Below, one piece after another: positions 1-6,401 of a stretch of 11,690 nt of DNA; the first letter of the stretch is position 1; each line of letters opens with the position of its first letter. Both the position numbers and the translations under genes were made by a program. The notes below the pieces were generated by a model. The model was given only the letters and a program-made list of their open reading frames with translations, was not told the DNA's origin and did not search any database. This DNA comes from Verrucomicrobiota bacterium. GTDB taxonomy: Bacteria > Verrucomicrobiota > Verrucomicrobiia > Methylacidiphilales > Verrucolacustridaceae. The stretch is taken from NCBI GenBank assembly GCA_010028775.1, contig RHAF01000034.1, positions 1 through 11,690 of the forward strand, in the 5' to 3' direction.

Positions 1-135
1 GTCTCCACCCCCCTTTCTCCCCTGGCTGTTCCCGCCAACGCCGTTAAACCCGGCCTCCCCCTTCCCGCACTGGGTGCGCCGGTCCCCTCCCCGGGCAAGC
101 CCGGTAACGTCTTCAGCAAGTTCCTTAAAAAGTAA
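1..135 (+). CDS. 3' end of a proline-rich protein of unknown function (partial)
   Basis: An open frame runs from the first base of the window to a TAA at 133-135, giving 44 C-terminal residues. The segment is rich in Pro, Ala, Leu and Gly and ends in a basic tail, FSKFLKK. Third codon positions are mostly G or C, as in the surrounding genes, which favours real coding. No domain is visible and the start lies outside the window, so no function can be assigned. A second frame is also open over this short stretch, so the call rests on codon bias and the plausible C-terminus. It could instead be non-coding GC-rich DNA. Confidence 0.5.
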   Translation, partial: VSTPLSPLAVPANAVKPGLPLPALGAPVPSPGKPGNVFSKFLKK

Positions 136-170
136 CTCACAAATACCCTAAGCTGAATCGCATCCTGGTA

Positions 171-192
171 GGACGAGTACGCTTACTCGTCC
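171..192. repeat. Perfect 9-bp inverted repeat (hairpin) in the 136-298 spacer
   Basis: GGACGAGTA and TACTCGTCC are perfect reverse complements separated by CGCT. The element is 36 bp after the stop of the partial first gene and over 100 bp before the EF-hand gene. No T-run follows on either strand, so it is not a standard intrinsic terminator. It could be a REP-like intergenic element or an operator. Nothing else recognisable lies in the 136-298 spacer. Confidence 0.6.
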
Positions 193-298
193 ATGTAAGG
201 GCTCCAGCGACTGTTCCAGGGGTACCTTTACCTAATATACACCCACACTTTTTTCAATTTCCGCGCATCCTTATCTTTTGGACCCGGTTTAATCCGGC

Positions 299-727
299 AT
301 GAAGACACATCACTCAACATATCGTGGCACGCTGGCCCTTGGCCTGCTCGCCTTCACCCTCAGCCCATTCCAACCCCGCCTCCTGGCGGCCACTCAGCCG
401 GACGGCGAAAAAATCAACCGTCTGCTCAAGCGGTTTGACCTCAACCAAAACGGGCAACTCGACCCTGCGGAACAGGTCGCTGCGGAAAAAGCCCGCCAAG
501 AGGCCTTTCAAAGGCTACACGGAAAATACGACACCGATGGAAACGGCCAGCTGAGCGAAACGGAAAAAAACGCCCGTCGTGCCGATCTCCAGGCCAAGCG
601 TCAGGAGATTCTCAAGAAGTTCGACAAGGACGGGGATGGCCGGCTCAACCGCGAGGAAAAAGCCCAAGCGATGGCCGCACGCAAGACCGGTTCCAAGAGC
701 AACGCGGACAAAAAAGAGGGAGCCTAA
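299..727 (+). CDS. Secreted EF-hand calcium-binding protein
   Basis: This 142-residue protein has an N-terminal signal-peptide-like segment: basic start, hydrophobic core around residues 11-22, Ala-rich end near 29-32. It is therefore probably exported to the periplasm or outside. Three canonical 12-residue EF-hand loops follow at about 47-58 (DLNQNGQLDPAE), 78-89 (DTDGNGQLSETE) and 109-120 (DKDGDGRLNREE). Each has D or N at loop positions 1, 3 and 5, Gly at 6 and Glu at 12, so all three should bind Ca2+. The loops are joined by charged helices, and the tail after 125 is Lys/Ala-rich and probably disordered. No enzymatic domain is visible, so a calcium-sensing or buffering role is inference. 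There is no Shine-Dalgarno motif before the ATG. The stop codon overlaps that of the convergent GIY-YIG gene, and a strong terminator follows. Confidence 0.9.
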   Translation: MKTHHSTYRGTLALGLLAFTLSPFQPRLLAATQPDGEKINRLLKRFDLNQNGQLDPAEQVAAEKARQEAFQRLHGKYDTDGNGQLSETEKNARRADLQAKRQEILKKFDKDGDGRLNREEKAQAMAARKTGSKSNADKKEGA

Positions 728-1068
728 ACAGGTCCTGCCGGATCCGCCCGTGGTCGGACACGGGCGGATCGGTTTTTTTTACCCGCGCTCACCCGCTTCA
801 TTTTCTCCTCACGCGTCAACTGCTTGAAACAAACTTCCTCTCTTCGGGCCTCACGGGGGCTCTTTTTTTTCCACGCCATCGCTAGCCGGACAGGTAGACG
901 ACTTCTTGTGTATTTCCCGCCCTTACCCGCCTGGTGGGATCGCACCCTCTTTTCAAGATCGTTGGTCCAACCGGTGTAGAGGGATCCGTCCCGACACTTC
1001 AGGACATAAACCCAGCAGATTTTTAGTCGTTGAGTCCTTGCTTTTTTGGTCATGGAACATGCGCCCAT
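724..1068 (-). CDS. GIY-YIG nuclease-domain protein (YhbQ/UPF0213-like)
   Basis: A small single-domain GIY-YIG protein of 114 residues from the preferred start. The family signature is WVYVLKCRDGSLYTGWTNDL: the first element is VYVL, the second YTG, followed by the Arg of EKRVRSHQAGKG and the segment KYTRSRLPVRL. It continues through the KQLTREEKMKRV helix that usually closes the domain. Stand-alone members are thought to act on nucleic acids, but the physiological role is unsettled. The start at 1066-1068 was chosen because AAGGAG lies 6 nt upstream; an in-frame ATG at 1084-1086 would add six residues. About the last 17 residues follow the domain and are encoded through the hairpin and T-run of the convergent EF-hand terminator. 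The gene follows the release-factor-like gene by 32 bp and is probably cotranscribed with it. Confidence 0.85.
   Translation of the reverse strand: MGACSMTKKARTQRLKICWVYVLKCRDGSLYTGWTNDLEKRVRSHQAGKGGKYTRSRLPVRLAMAWKKKSPREARREEVCFKQLTREEKMKRVSAGKKNRSARVRPRADPAGPV
741..780 (+). terminator. Intrinsic terminator of the EF-hand gene
   Basis: A perfect 12-bp stem (741-752 pairing with 759-770: GATCCGCCCGTG with CACGGGCGGATC) closes a 6-nt loop and is followed by GG and eight T residues (773-780). It starts 13 bp after the EF-hand stop codon and is oriented to end plus-strand transcripts. On the minus strand the same bases encode the last residues of the GIY-YIG protein, and there is no T-run for that direction. 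Confidence 0.9.
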
Positions 1069-1074
1069 CCGATT

Positions 1075-1080
1075 CTCCTT
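1075..1080 (-). promoter_or_regulatory. Shine-Dalgarno site of the GIY-YIG gene
   Basis: The minus strand reads AAGGAG here, with 6 nt to the ATG at 1066-1068. This decides the start over the in-frame ATG codons further upstream. Confidence 0.7.
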
Positions 1081-1100
1081 CATCACGAAAGCCTAAAAGA

Positions 1101-1460
1101 CTAATCCCCCTCTCTGGCAAGATTCCTCCTGCCCTCCTTGATTATCGATCTCCTCCTTTTTTCCTCCACCAGTCGCCGCTTTCCCGCCCCGCTCCTTTTG
1201 GCCATGCGACTCCTCTCCCTCGATTTTTCGGCCATCGTCCTCAGCCTCTCCCTATCTTTTCTTAGTTCGAGGGCAGCGATCAGTCTCTTCCGTGCCCGGA
1301 TTCGGTTGGCCTCCCGTGTTCTTTCCTCTTGAGCGACCACCGTGACTCCGCTCGGCAGATGACGCAACACCACCCGGGTTTCCACCTTCTGCACATTCTG
1401 TCCTCCCCTGCCACCCGACCTCGAAAACTCCTCCACCAGATCCTTTTCATCAATCCTCAC
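1101..1460 (-). CDS. Release-factor-like protein with GGQ motif (ArfB / mtRF-R type)
   Basis: This 119-residue protein is essentially the catalytic domain of class I release factors. Residues 13-29 read SRSGGRGGQNVQKVETR, with the GGQ tripeptide at 19-21, which in the family promotes peptidyl-tRNA ester hydrolysis in the ribosomal peptidyl transferase centre. Next comes the conserved strand-helix segment LPSGVTVVAQEERTREANR. From about residue 57 the chain is very basic and helical, the kind of tail that ArfB/ICT1-type rescue factors insert into the mRNA channel. Codon-recognition domains of RF1/RF2 are absent. A role in rescuing stalled ribosomes is family-based inference. The start is GTG at 1458-1460, preceded by GGAGGG 8 nt upstream, with an in-frame TAG further upstream. 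It lies between the lipoprotein gene and the GIY-YIG gene on the same strand. Confidence 0.88.
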   Translation of the reverse strand: MRIDEKDLVEEFSRSGGRGGQNVQKVETRVVLRHLPSGVTVVAQEERTREANRIRARKRLIAALELRKDRERLRTMAEKSRERSRMAKRSGAGKRRLVEEKRRRSIIKEGRRNLAREGD

Positions 1461-1468
1461 GCAAGATG

Positions 1469-1474
1469 CCCTCC
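1469..1474 (-). promoter_or_regulatory. Shine-Dalgarno site supporting a GTG start
   Basis: GGAGGG on the minus strand lies 8 nt upstream of the GTG at 1458-1460. It supports that non-ATG start for the release-factor-like gene. Confidence 0.65.
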
Positions 1475-1501
1475 ATGCCTATGGACGAAATCACTAATCA
1501 C

Positions 1502-1516
1502 CTATGGTTTCCATAG
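1502..1516. repeat. Small perfect inverted repeat
   Basis: CTATGG and CCATAG flank a TTT loop in the spacer between the lipoprotein gene and the release-factor-like gene. The stem is only 6 bp, AT-containing and without a T-run, so a regulatory role is uncertain. Confidence 0.35.
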
Positions 1517-1533
1517 CTCGTAGCCTTAGGCCT

Positions 1534-1560
1534 CTCCTCATCCTCATCTTTATCTTTATT
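1534..1560. repeat. Hexamer-periodic ATCYTN tract, copy 1
   Basis: The plus strand reads CTCCTC, ATCCTC, ATCTTT, ATCTTT, ATT in strict 6-nt phase. The tract lies just after the stop of the lipoprotein gene on the minus strand. The same period and consensus recur at 7924-7953, 10196-10210 and 10246-10260, always between genes. Confidence 0.5.
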
Positions 1561-1578
1561 CCAAACCCAATCGGCCCC

Positions 1579-2046
1579 TCACTTCTTCTTCCAGGTGCCG
1601 TCATCCATCTGCACCCACTCCCCTGGATAACTGGCCTCCCGGGCCCGCTGGGCAAACTCTCTGGCATAGTCTTTTTCCGTTTTGCCCTCGATCGAGGCCT
1701 TTTCCTGGAACAACCTCTTTCTCGCCTCATTCTCTCTTGCCACGGTTTCGCGCGCAAAGTCGGCATAACCGGCATCAGCTGGAGTCGCCCGGAGAACCAA
1801 AAATCCGTCCCGGCCCTCGCCCACCTTTCGGTCGTTTTTCAGGGCTTGCACCGGATGGGAAAGATTTCGCCTCTCCTCAGCCGCACTGAGCGGGGAGGGT
1901 TCCGCTCGGCTCGTCAGCGCACCCTTGCTGTCCACGTCCACCTTCATTTTCACATCCACTTGGAGGGGCTCCGAAGTGGTGAGATTCACACTGGCGCATC
2001 CTGAGAGGAATCCACCCGCCAGGATAAGACTTGGCCAATACCTCAT
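1579..2046 (-). CDS. Lipoprotein fusing YnbE-like and YdbL-like (DUF1318) segments
   Basis: This 155-residue protein begins with a lipoprotein signal, lipobox LSGC with Cys17 as the predicted lipidated residue. Residues 18-40 (ending EPLQVDVKMKVDVDSKG) match the pattern of E. coli YnbE, a short lipoprotein in which Cys is followed by a motif like EPITINMNVKI. After a linker of about 30 residues, residues 68-155 fit YdbL/DUF1318: LKNDRKVGEGRDGFLVL, then a helical middle, then the hallmark ending PGEWVQMDDGTWKKK. In E. coli, YnbE bridges the periplasmic YdbH to the outer membrane and YdbL modulates them; here both pieces appear in one chain. The gene is divergent from the YdbH-like gene across 228 bp, which strengthens the assignment. 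It is probably an outer-membrane lipoprotein facing the periplasm. The DUF1318 match is the firmer part; the YnbE match is short. Confidence 0.75.
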   Translation of the reverse strand: MRYWPSLILAGGFLSGCASVNLTTSEPLQVDVKMKVDVDSKGALTSRAEPSPLSAAEERRNLSHPVQALKNDRKVGEGRDGFLVLRATPADAGYADFARETVARENEARKRLFQEKASIEGKTEKDYAREFAQRAREASYPGEWVQMDDGTWKKK

Positions 2047-2274
2047 CCTTCCATCCTATCGGGAAAATGGGGAACCTCAACCCTACCTCTTATTTACCGA
2101 CACGTGATTCCGGACATGAGATTTCATCTAACCCTAAGGCTCAACCTTGAACACACCTCAGAACGACCTGACCCAAGAGCGTGTTTCCACCGCCCCCCGG
2201 AACAATCCATGCTCCCTCCCCGTCAGGATCTACCTGCTCTTTCCCTACTGGGCGGTCTGTCTTAATCTCGTCCC

Positions 2275-3813
2275 ATGCGTCACCGCATCTCCATTGCCGT
2301 GGTTCTCACGACCCTGATACTGGCGCTTTTCCCCTCCGTTCCGTTGCGCACGGCTCTCTGGTTTTCGGGGGGAAAGACGGATTTTATCTCTGCCCAATGG
2401 ATCGGCCCGGGTCTGCTTGAAATACGTGGCATAAGTTACGGCGACGCGTTGCAGATCCATGCCCTAACCATCCATGCCTCCCCTAAACTCCTCTTAGGTC
2501 GGGTCCCCGAAGTCCGCCTCTATGGGGCTGAGGGATGGCTCAGCCGTCTTTCCGGACCCCCGAACGGCCGTGCTTCCGGTCGCTTTCCCTTTCCCCTCAT
2601 CATCGAGAAGTTGCTGATCACATCCTCGACCCTCTTCGTCGATAATCTCGGTCCCGGACTTCCCTACGCCCCCCTGCGACTGGGCGACCCCACCCCCCTG
2701 CTCTTCACCCGGATCAATCTCGGCGCACACACGGCCGGAGACGCCGTGGAGGAGGTTCAATCCGCCTCGACGGAACATCTCGTCTTCTACTCTCCCTACG
2801 ATCCTTTGGCACCCGTCCTCTCCTTCGACCGGATCGACATTGCCTTCACATGGGAGGGATTGACCCGCAATCATTTTCGCGAGGTTCGCATTCTCGGACC
2901 CACGATTTTTCTCGGGGACGATCTCTTTGCCTTTGCACAGAAAGCCCAAGAATCAGAGGAGAATCCGGGGACATCCCCCTCCTTGGAACCCACCCGTATC
3001 GACAACCTGACGGTCGATGACGGACGCCTCGTCATCTCGCTTTACGGTCAACCCGCCTTGCACTTGCCGATTCATTTTGCCGCCCATCAAAAAGACATCT
3101 CCTTCCGTGACTTTAGTGAAATTCAACTCGCCACCACCTTCACCATTCCTCCCTCGGATCTCGAATATCCTGCCCAGGACATCGCTGTCCGCAGTTTGCG
3201 CGGCAATCTGTATTTTGCCCTCGGTCGGGACTCCGACGGAAGTTCGGCCGATAACATCGTACCCACCGTTTTCGCCGATTCCATCAGCTGGAAAAAACTC
3301 ACGGCGGAAAAACTTTCTCTCTCTCTAACCGTCAACCCTCAGGGCCTGTTCGGAAAATTAAATGCCTCCCTCGGGGGAGGATCCCTTGATGGGGGGATGG
3401 AGGTCTATTTCAGACAGAACCTTCCGTGGTTGGTTTGGGCATCTGTCACCGATATGGACAGTTCGGTGGTCACCAACGCCCTGACTCCCGAAAAGGTTCG
3501 TCTCTCTTCACGGGTGAACGCCCTGACTGGTTTCGGTGGGGAGGGAAAAACCATCCGGGGCGGGTATGGAGACCTGATGTTCAAAAATGGAGGACGACTC
3601 GAAATCCCCTCCTTAGCCACTTTCCTTGACCGCATCCCCCAGGATTGGGATTGGATCAAAAAAGGGTCTGCCAAAGCGGCTCTTTCTGTCCTTCAGGACT
3701 ACTCCTTTGAACAAGGGGACATTCATCTGACCTACCTGCCGCCTCATGGCCGCCTCCGGTTGAACCTCCGCGGTTCCCAAGGCAGTCGCGATGTCGACAT
3801 CAGCCTGCGGTAA
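2275..3813 (+). CDS. YdbH-like (AsmA-like) intermembrane lipid transport protein, short form
   Basis: This 512-residue protein has one N-terminal hydrophobic helix (about 5-20) that would anchor it in the inner membrane. A long, beta-strand-rich chain of alternating polar and hydrophobic residues follows, as in AsmA-like groove proteins. The last 120 or so residues resemble the C-terminal domain of YdbH: a glycine-rich turn near ALTGFGGEGKTIRGGYGD, then ALSVLQDYSFEQGDIHLTYL and the ending GRLRLNLRGSQGSRDVDISL. YdbH of E. coli is about 880 residues, so this version is much shorter. In E. coli YdbH and YnbE form a bridge for phospholipid movement to the outer membrane; that role is inferred here from similarity and from the divergent YnbE/YdbL-like gene. 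An in-frame TAA at 2263-2265 fixes the ATG as start, with no clear Shine-Dalgarno motif. The gene ends 12 bp from the convergent flavoprotein gene with no visible terminator. Confidence 0.65.
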   Translation: MRHRISIAVVLTTLILALFPSVPLRTALWFSGGKTDFISAQWIGPGLLEIRGISYGDALQIHALTIHASPKLLLGRVPEVRLYGAEGWLSRLSGPPNGRASGRFPFPLIIEKLLITSSTLFVDNLGPGLPYAPLRLGDPTPLLFTRINLGAHTAGDAVEEVQSASTEHLVFYSPYDPLAPVLSFDRIDIAFTWEGLTRNHFREVRILGPTIFLGDDLFAFAQKAQESEENPGTSPSLEPTRIDNLTVDDGRLVISLYGQPALHLPIHFAAHQKDISFRDFSEIQLATTFTIPPSDLEYPAQDIAVRSLRGNLYFALGRDSDGSSADNIVPTVFADSISWKKLTAEKLSLSLTVNPQGLFGKLNASLGGGSLDGGMEVYFRQNLPWLVWASVTDMDSSVVTNALTPEKVRLSSRVNALTGFGGEGKTIRGGYGDLMFKNGGRLEIPSLATFLDRIPQDWDWIKKGSAKAALSVLQDYSFEQGDIHLTYLPPHGRLRLNLRGSQGSRDVDISLR

Positions 3814-3825
3814 ACACGGCCTACC

Positions 3826-5247
3826 TTAGGACCCCCCGCCGATTATCTCCGAGATTTCTTCCGCTGGGTACGTCCAGATCTCCGACAACGTCGGATGATA
3901 GTGCGGCAAATTCATCATCTCCTCCGCCGTTCCCCGGTACCGCATGATCGCCAGTGGCTCATGGATTAGATCCGAGGCATGCGGCCCCACCACCAGCGCC
4001 CCCACAATCTCCCCTCTTTGCCGAAGCGCGGTCAGTTTCACAAACCCTTCGGTCGCCCCCATGACCATGGACTTTCCGTGGTCCGCAAAAGGATAGCTGG
4101 CGGTCGTAATTTCCCACCCCTTCTCCCGGCACTCCTTCTCTGAGTAACCCACCGCGGCCGCCTCCGGGGACGTAAAAATCACCTCTAGCTTCAGCCGGTA
4201 ATCCATTTGCTCCCTTGGTTCCCTGCCCGCCACCAGTGCAGCCGCATTCCTTGCCGCCAACTCCCCCTGCTGAATCGCTAGATGGACCACCTCGTACGGA
4301 CCGCACACATCCCCCGCTGCAAAGATGTGCGTGACACTCGTCTGCTGGGTTGGTTGCGTCACCACTTTTCCCTTTTCCGTCTTTACTCCGGCAGTCGATA
4401 GATCCAACCCGTCCAGATCGGGCTCACGTCCCAGCGCCTGCAGGATCTGCTCCGCCTCCACGCTCCTTTTCTTGCCGTTCTGCAGGAACTCAATCCTCTT
4501 TTTACTCCCTTTTTTCAGCACCCGCTGGATTTGCGTTCCGCAAAACACCTCGCTCCCCTGCGTTCGAAATACCTTCGCCAGTGTGTCCCCCACTTCGGGG
4601 TCCGATTCCGGCAAAAGCCGATCGCTCCTCTGAATCACCGTCACCTTCACTCCCAGATGGGCGTAATACTGCGCAAACTCCAGCGCTACGGCTCGGCCCC
4701 CAAGCACTAGGATGCTTTTGACCGGCTTGTACGCTTGCAGGCAGTCGTCGCTGGTCCAATACCCCGCCTCCTCAAGCCCGGGAATCCCCCTCTTGGCCGT
4801 CCTCGATCCCGTAGCCACCAAAAAGGTCTTCGCCTCGATCTCCGGTGGCGTCCTTTCCTTTCCCACCGCTTCGAGCGCAAGCCGGTGAGGACCCGCAAAA
4901 CGCCCCTTCGCGCGATAAAACGTGAACTTTCCCTTTCCCAATTGCTCCCGCCGATAGTTGGCAAACTCCCCGATCAGCCGGTCCTTCCGCTTGAGGATCG
5001 CCCTCCAGTCAGGCTTTGGCTTACCCACCCGGATCCCGAACTCCTCCGCTCGGCCGATTTCATGGTTGCGGTGTGCACTCTCCAGCATCGTCTTGGTCGG
5101 CATACAGCCCCTTAGGATGCAAAGTCCACCCACCCGCTGCCCCCCCTCAATCACCGCCACCTTGAGGCCCAAGCCGCTCGCTGTCCGGGCCGCGGCGTAT
5201 CCGGCACTGCCTCCCCCGAGGACAGCCAGATCAAAGACTGGTGTCAC
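3826..5247 (-). CDS. Dihydrolipoamide dehydrogenase-like flavoprotein disulfide reductase
   Basis: A 473-residue class I pyridine nucleotide-disulfide oxidoreductase. An FAD-binding GGGSAG lies at 11-16, the redox-active pair Cys43/Cys48 in GGLCILRGCMPTK, VATGSR at 145-150, the second FAD motif AAGDVCG near 310-316, and a C-terminal HYHPTLSE with His451 and Glu456, the catalytic base pair of lipoamide dehydrogenases. All parts for disulfide reduction are therefore present. The NAD(P) glycine motif is unusual: GGRAVALE at 183-190 instead of the common GGGxIGxE, and strand 2 ends in VIQRSD, lacking the usual acidic NADH residue. Mercuric reductase, soluble transhydrogenase or lipoamide dehydrogenase activity cannot be separated by reading. 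No 2-oxoacid dehydrogenase genes are adjacent. The start is GTG, 9 bp after the stop of the GNAT gene, so the two are cotranscribed. Confidence 0.85.
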   Translation of the reverse strand: MTPVFDLAVLGGGSAGYAAARTASGLGLKVAVIEGGQRVGGLCILRGCMPTKTMLESAHRNHEIGRAEEFGIRVGKPKPDWRAILKRKDRLIGEFANYRREQLGKGKFTFYRAKGRFAGPHRLALEAVGKERTPPEIEAKTFLVATGSRTAKRGIPGLEEAGYWTSDDCLQAYKPVKSILVLGGRAVALEFAQYYAHLGVKVTVIQRSDRLLPESDPEVGDTLAKVFRTQGSEVFCGTQIQRVLKKGSKKRIEFLQNGKKRSVEAEQILQALGREPDLDGLDLSTAGVKTEKGKVVTQPTQQTSVTHIFAAGDVCGPYEVVHLAIQQGELAARNAAALVAGREPREQMDYRLKLEVIFTSPEAAAVGYSEKECREKGWEITTASYPFADHGKSMVMGATEGFVKLTALRQRGEIVGALVVGPHASDLIHEPLAIMRYRGTAEEMMNLPHYHPTLSEIWTYPAEEISEIIGGGS

Positions 5248-5256
5248 TTTTCTGGC

Positions 5257-5784
5257 TTACGGGACCTTGGCGGAAACGGGTTCCAACCGGGTGGCCTTGC
5301 CACCGAATTTTGGGTAGAGGAATCGTGCGGCCGTCACACCCTCCCGGGTGATCACCGCGGCCTTTTCCAACCCGCGGTCGGCCAGTTGCCGAAGGGAGGC
5401 CTGCAAAAGAGCCGTGCCAAACCCCCTCCGCTGGTACTCGTAATCCAGGATCACTCCGGAAAGAAGCTGAACCGGCTCCTCGGCTTTGGGCAATAGGGCA
5501 CTGACCCCCACCACCCTTGAGCCATGTTGCAGGACCACAATGTCCATTCCGGAAAGGGTCTTTCCCTCCGGAAAAATTCTTAGTCGTAACTGCTCCAGAT
5601 GGGCCTCCAACTGGATGATCCAACCCTTCTCGTGTAAAAAAGCCTTTTGCATGCTTTCCCACAAAGTGGCCACCGCGGGATCCGCGGCAATTTTGATTTC
5701 ATGCTTGGGGGGCAGGGTCGCCGGTTGGGCGGGCACCTTGGCCAGATCCCATTCAAAGCGTACCTGTCGGATCAGATTCATCAT
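5257..5784 (-). CDS. GNAT family N-acetyltransferase
   Basis: A 175-residue protein whose C-terminal half carries the GNAT fold. The strand LLSGVILDYEYQ leads into the acetyl-CoA pyrophosphate loop QRRGFGTALL (118-127, the Q/RxxGxG/A motif A), followed by a helix and the AARFLYPKFGG segment (152-162), where motif B normally lies. The N-terminal 100 residues hold the weaker strands usual for the family, including VVLQHGSRVVGVSALLP. The acceptor substrate is not readable. It sits between pyrE (47 bp upstream) and the disulfide reductase (9 bp downstream) in the same minus-strand operon. Two consecutive Met codons could start it; no Shine-Dalgarno motif separates them. Confidence 0.82.
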   Translation of the reverse strand: MMNLIRQVRFEWDLAKVPAQPATLPPKHEIKIAADPAVATLWESMQKAFLHEKGWIIQLEAHLEQLRLRIFPEGKTLSGMDIVVLQHGSRVVGVSALLPKAEEPVQLLSGVILDYEYQRRGFGTALLQASLRQLADRGLEKAAVITREGVTAARFLYPKFGGKATRLEPVSAKVP

Positions 5785-5831
5785 GCTTAGATTGGAACGC
5801 AGAAAAGTGCCAAGGCCAAGCCGGAATCCAC

Positions 5832-6401
5832 CTAGCGGCTGCCCGGTTTGACCGCCGGAATCTTCTGCAGATCCGGAGGCACCGCTGTCGCCTCAAAGGT
5901 CTCCACGGGTAGTCGGACCAACGAACACATCGGGACCCCAAAACCGGGATCTTTTTCACTGCGATCCACCAGACAGGCCACCCCCGCCACCTCGCCTCCC
6001 GAGGCATTCACCAGGCCCATCACCTCCCTCACCGCACTTCCCGTGGTGATCACATCCTCCGCCACCAGAAACCTCTCCCCAGGCTTAACGTCGAATCGCC
6101 GGATTTTCAGTTTTCCATCCTCTTTTTCGGCAAAGATGTGCCTTTTTCCTAGATGCCGCGCCACCTCATGCCCCACCAAAATGCCTCCCATGGCCGGGGA
6201 AATGACCGACGGGAAAATCCACCCGGCGTTTTTCACCTTCCCGACCAACGCTCCGCACAGCTCGGAGGTCGCCACCGGCTCCTGCAGCACCAGGGCACAT
6301 TGAAAAAAAGTCCGGCTATGGCGACCCGAGCGCAGCACAAAGTGCCCCTGCAAAAGGGCCCCGCACCGGCGGAATACCCCCAGAACCTGATCCTGCGTCA
6401 T
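5832..6401 (-). CDS. pyrE: Orotate phosphoribosyltransferase
   Basis: A 189-residue OPRT, which transfers the phosphoribosyl group of PRPP to orotate to give OMP in UMP synthesis. The PRPP-binding loop is at about 113-124, VAEDVITTGSAV, which fits the family pattern of two acidic residues followed by TTG. The N-terminal HFVLRSGRHSRTFF (20-33) is the substrate-side segment, SPAMGGILVGHEVA (68-81) the conserved second motif, and FAEKEDGKLKIRRF (90-103) the mobile catalytic loop with its Lys residues. Length is normal for the short bacterial type. The ATG overlaps the TGA of ridA as ATGA at 6398-6401, so translation of the two is probably coupled. Confidence 0.93.
   Translation of the reverse strand: MTQDQVLGVFRRCGALLQGHFVLRSGRHSRTFFQCALVLQEPVATSELCGALVGKVKNAGWIFPSVISPAMGGILVGHEVARHLGKRHIFAEKEDGKLKIRRFDVKPGERFLVAEDVITTGSAVREVMGLVNASGGEVAGVACLVDRSEKDPGFGVPMCSLVRLPVETFEATAVPPDLQKIPAVKPGSR

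Noticed and set aside
233..238. TAATAT as a -10 box for the EF-hand gene
   Set aside because: No -35 hexamer with more than a couple of matches lies at the right distance, so the promoter could not be supported.
1504..2004. Long plus-strand open frame opposite the lipoprotein gene
   Set aside because: The minus-strand frame has a clear lipobox and a DUF1318 ending. The plus frame shows no domain and is an antisense shadow of GC-rich coding DNA.
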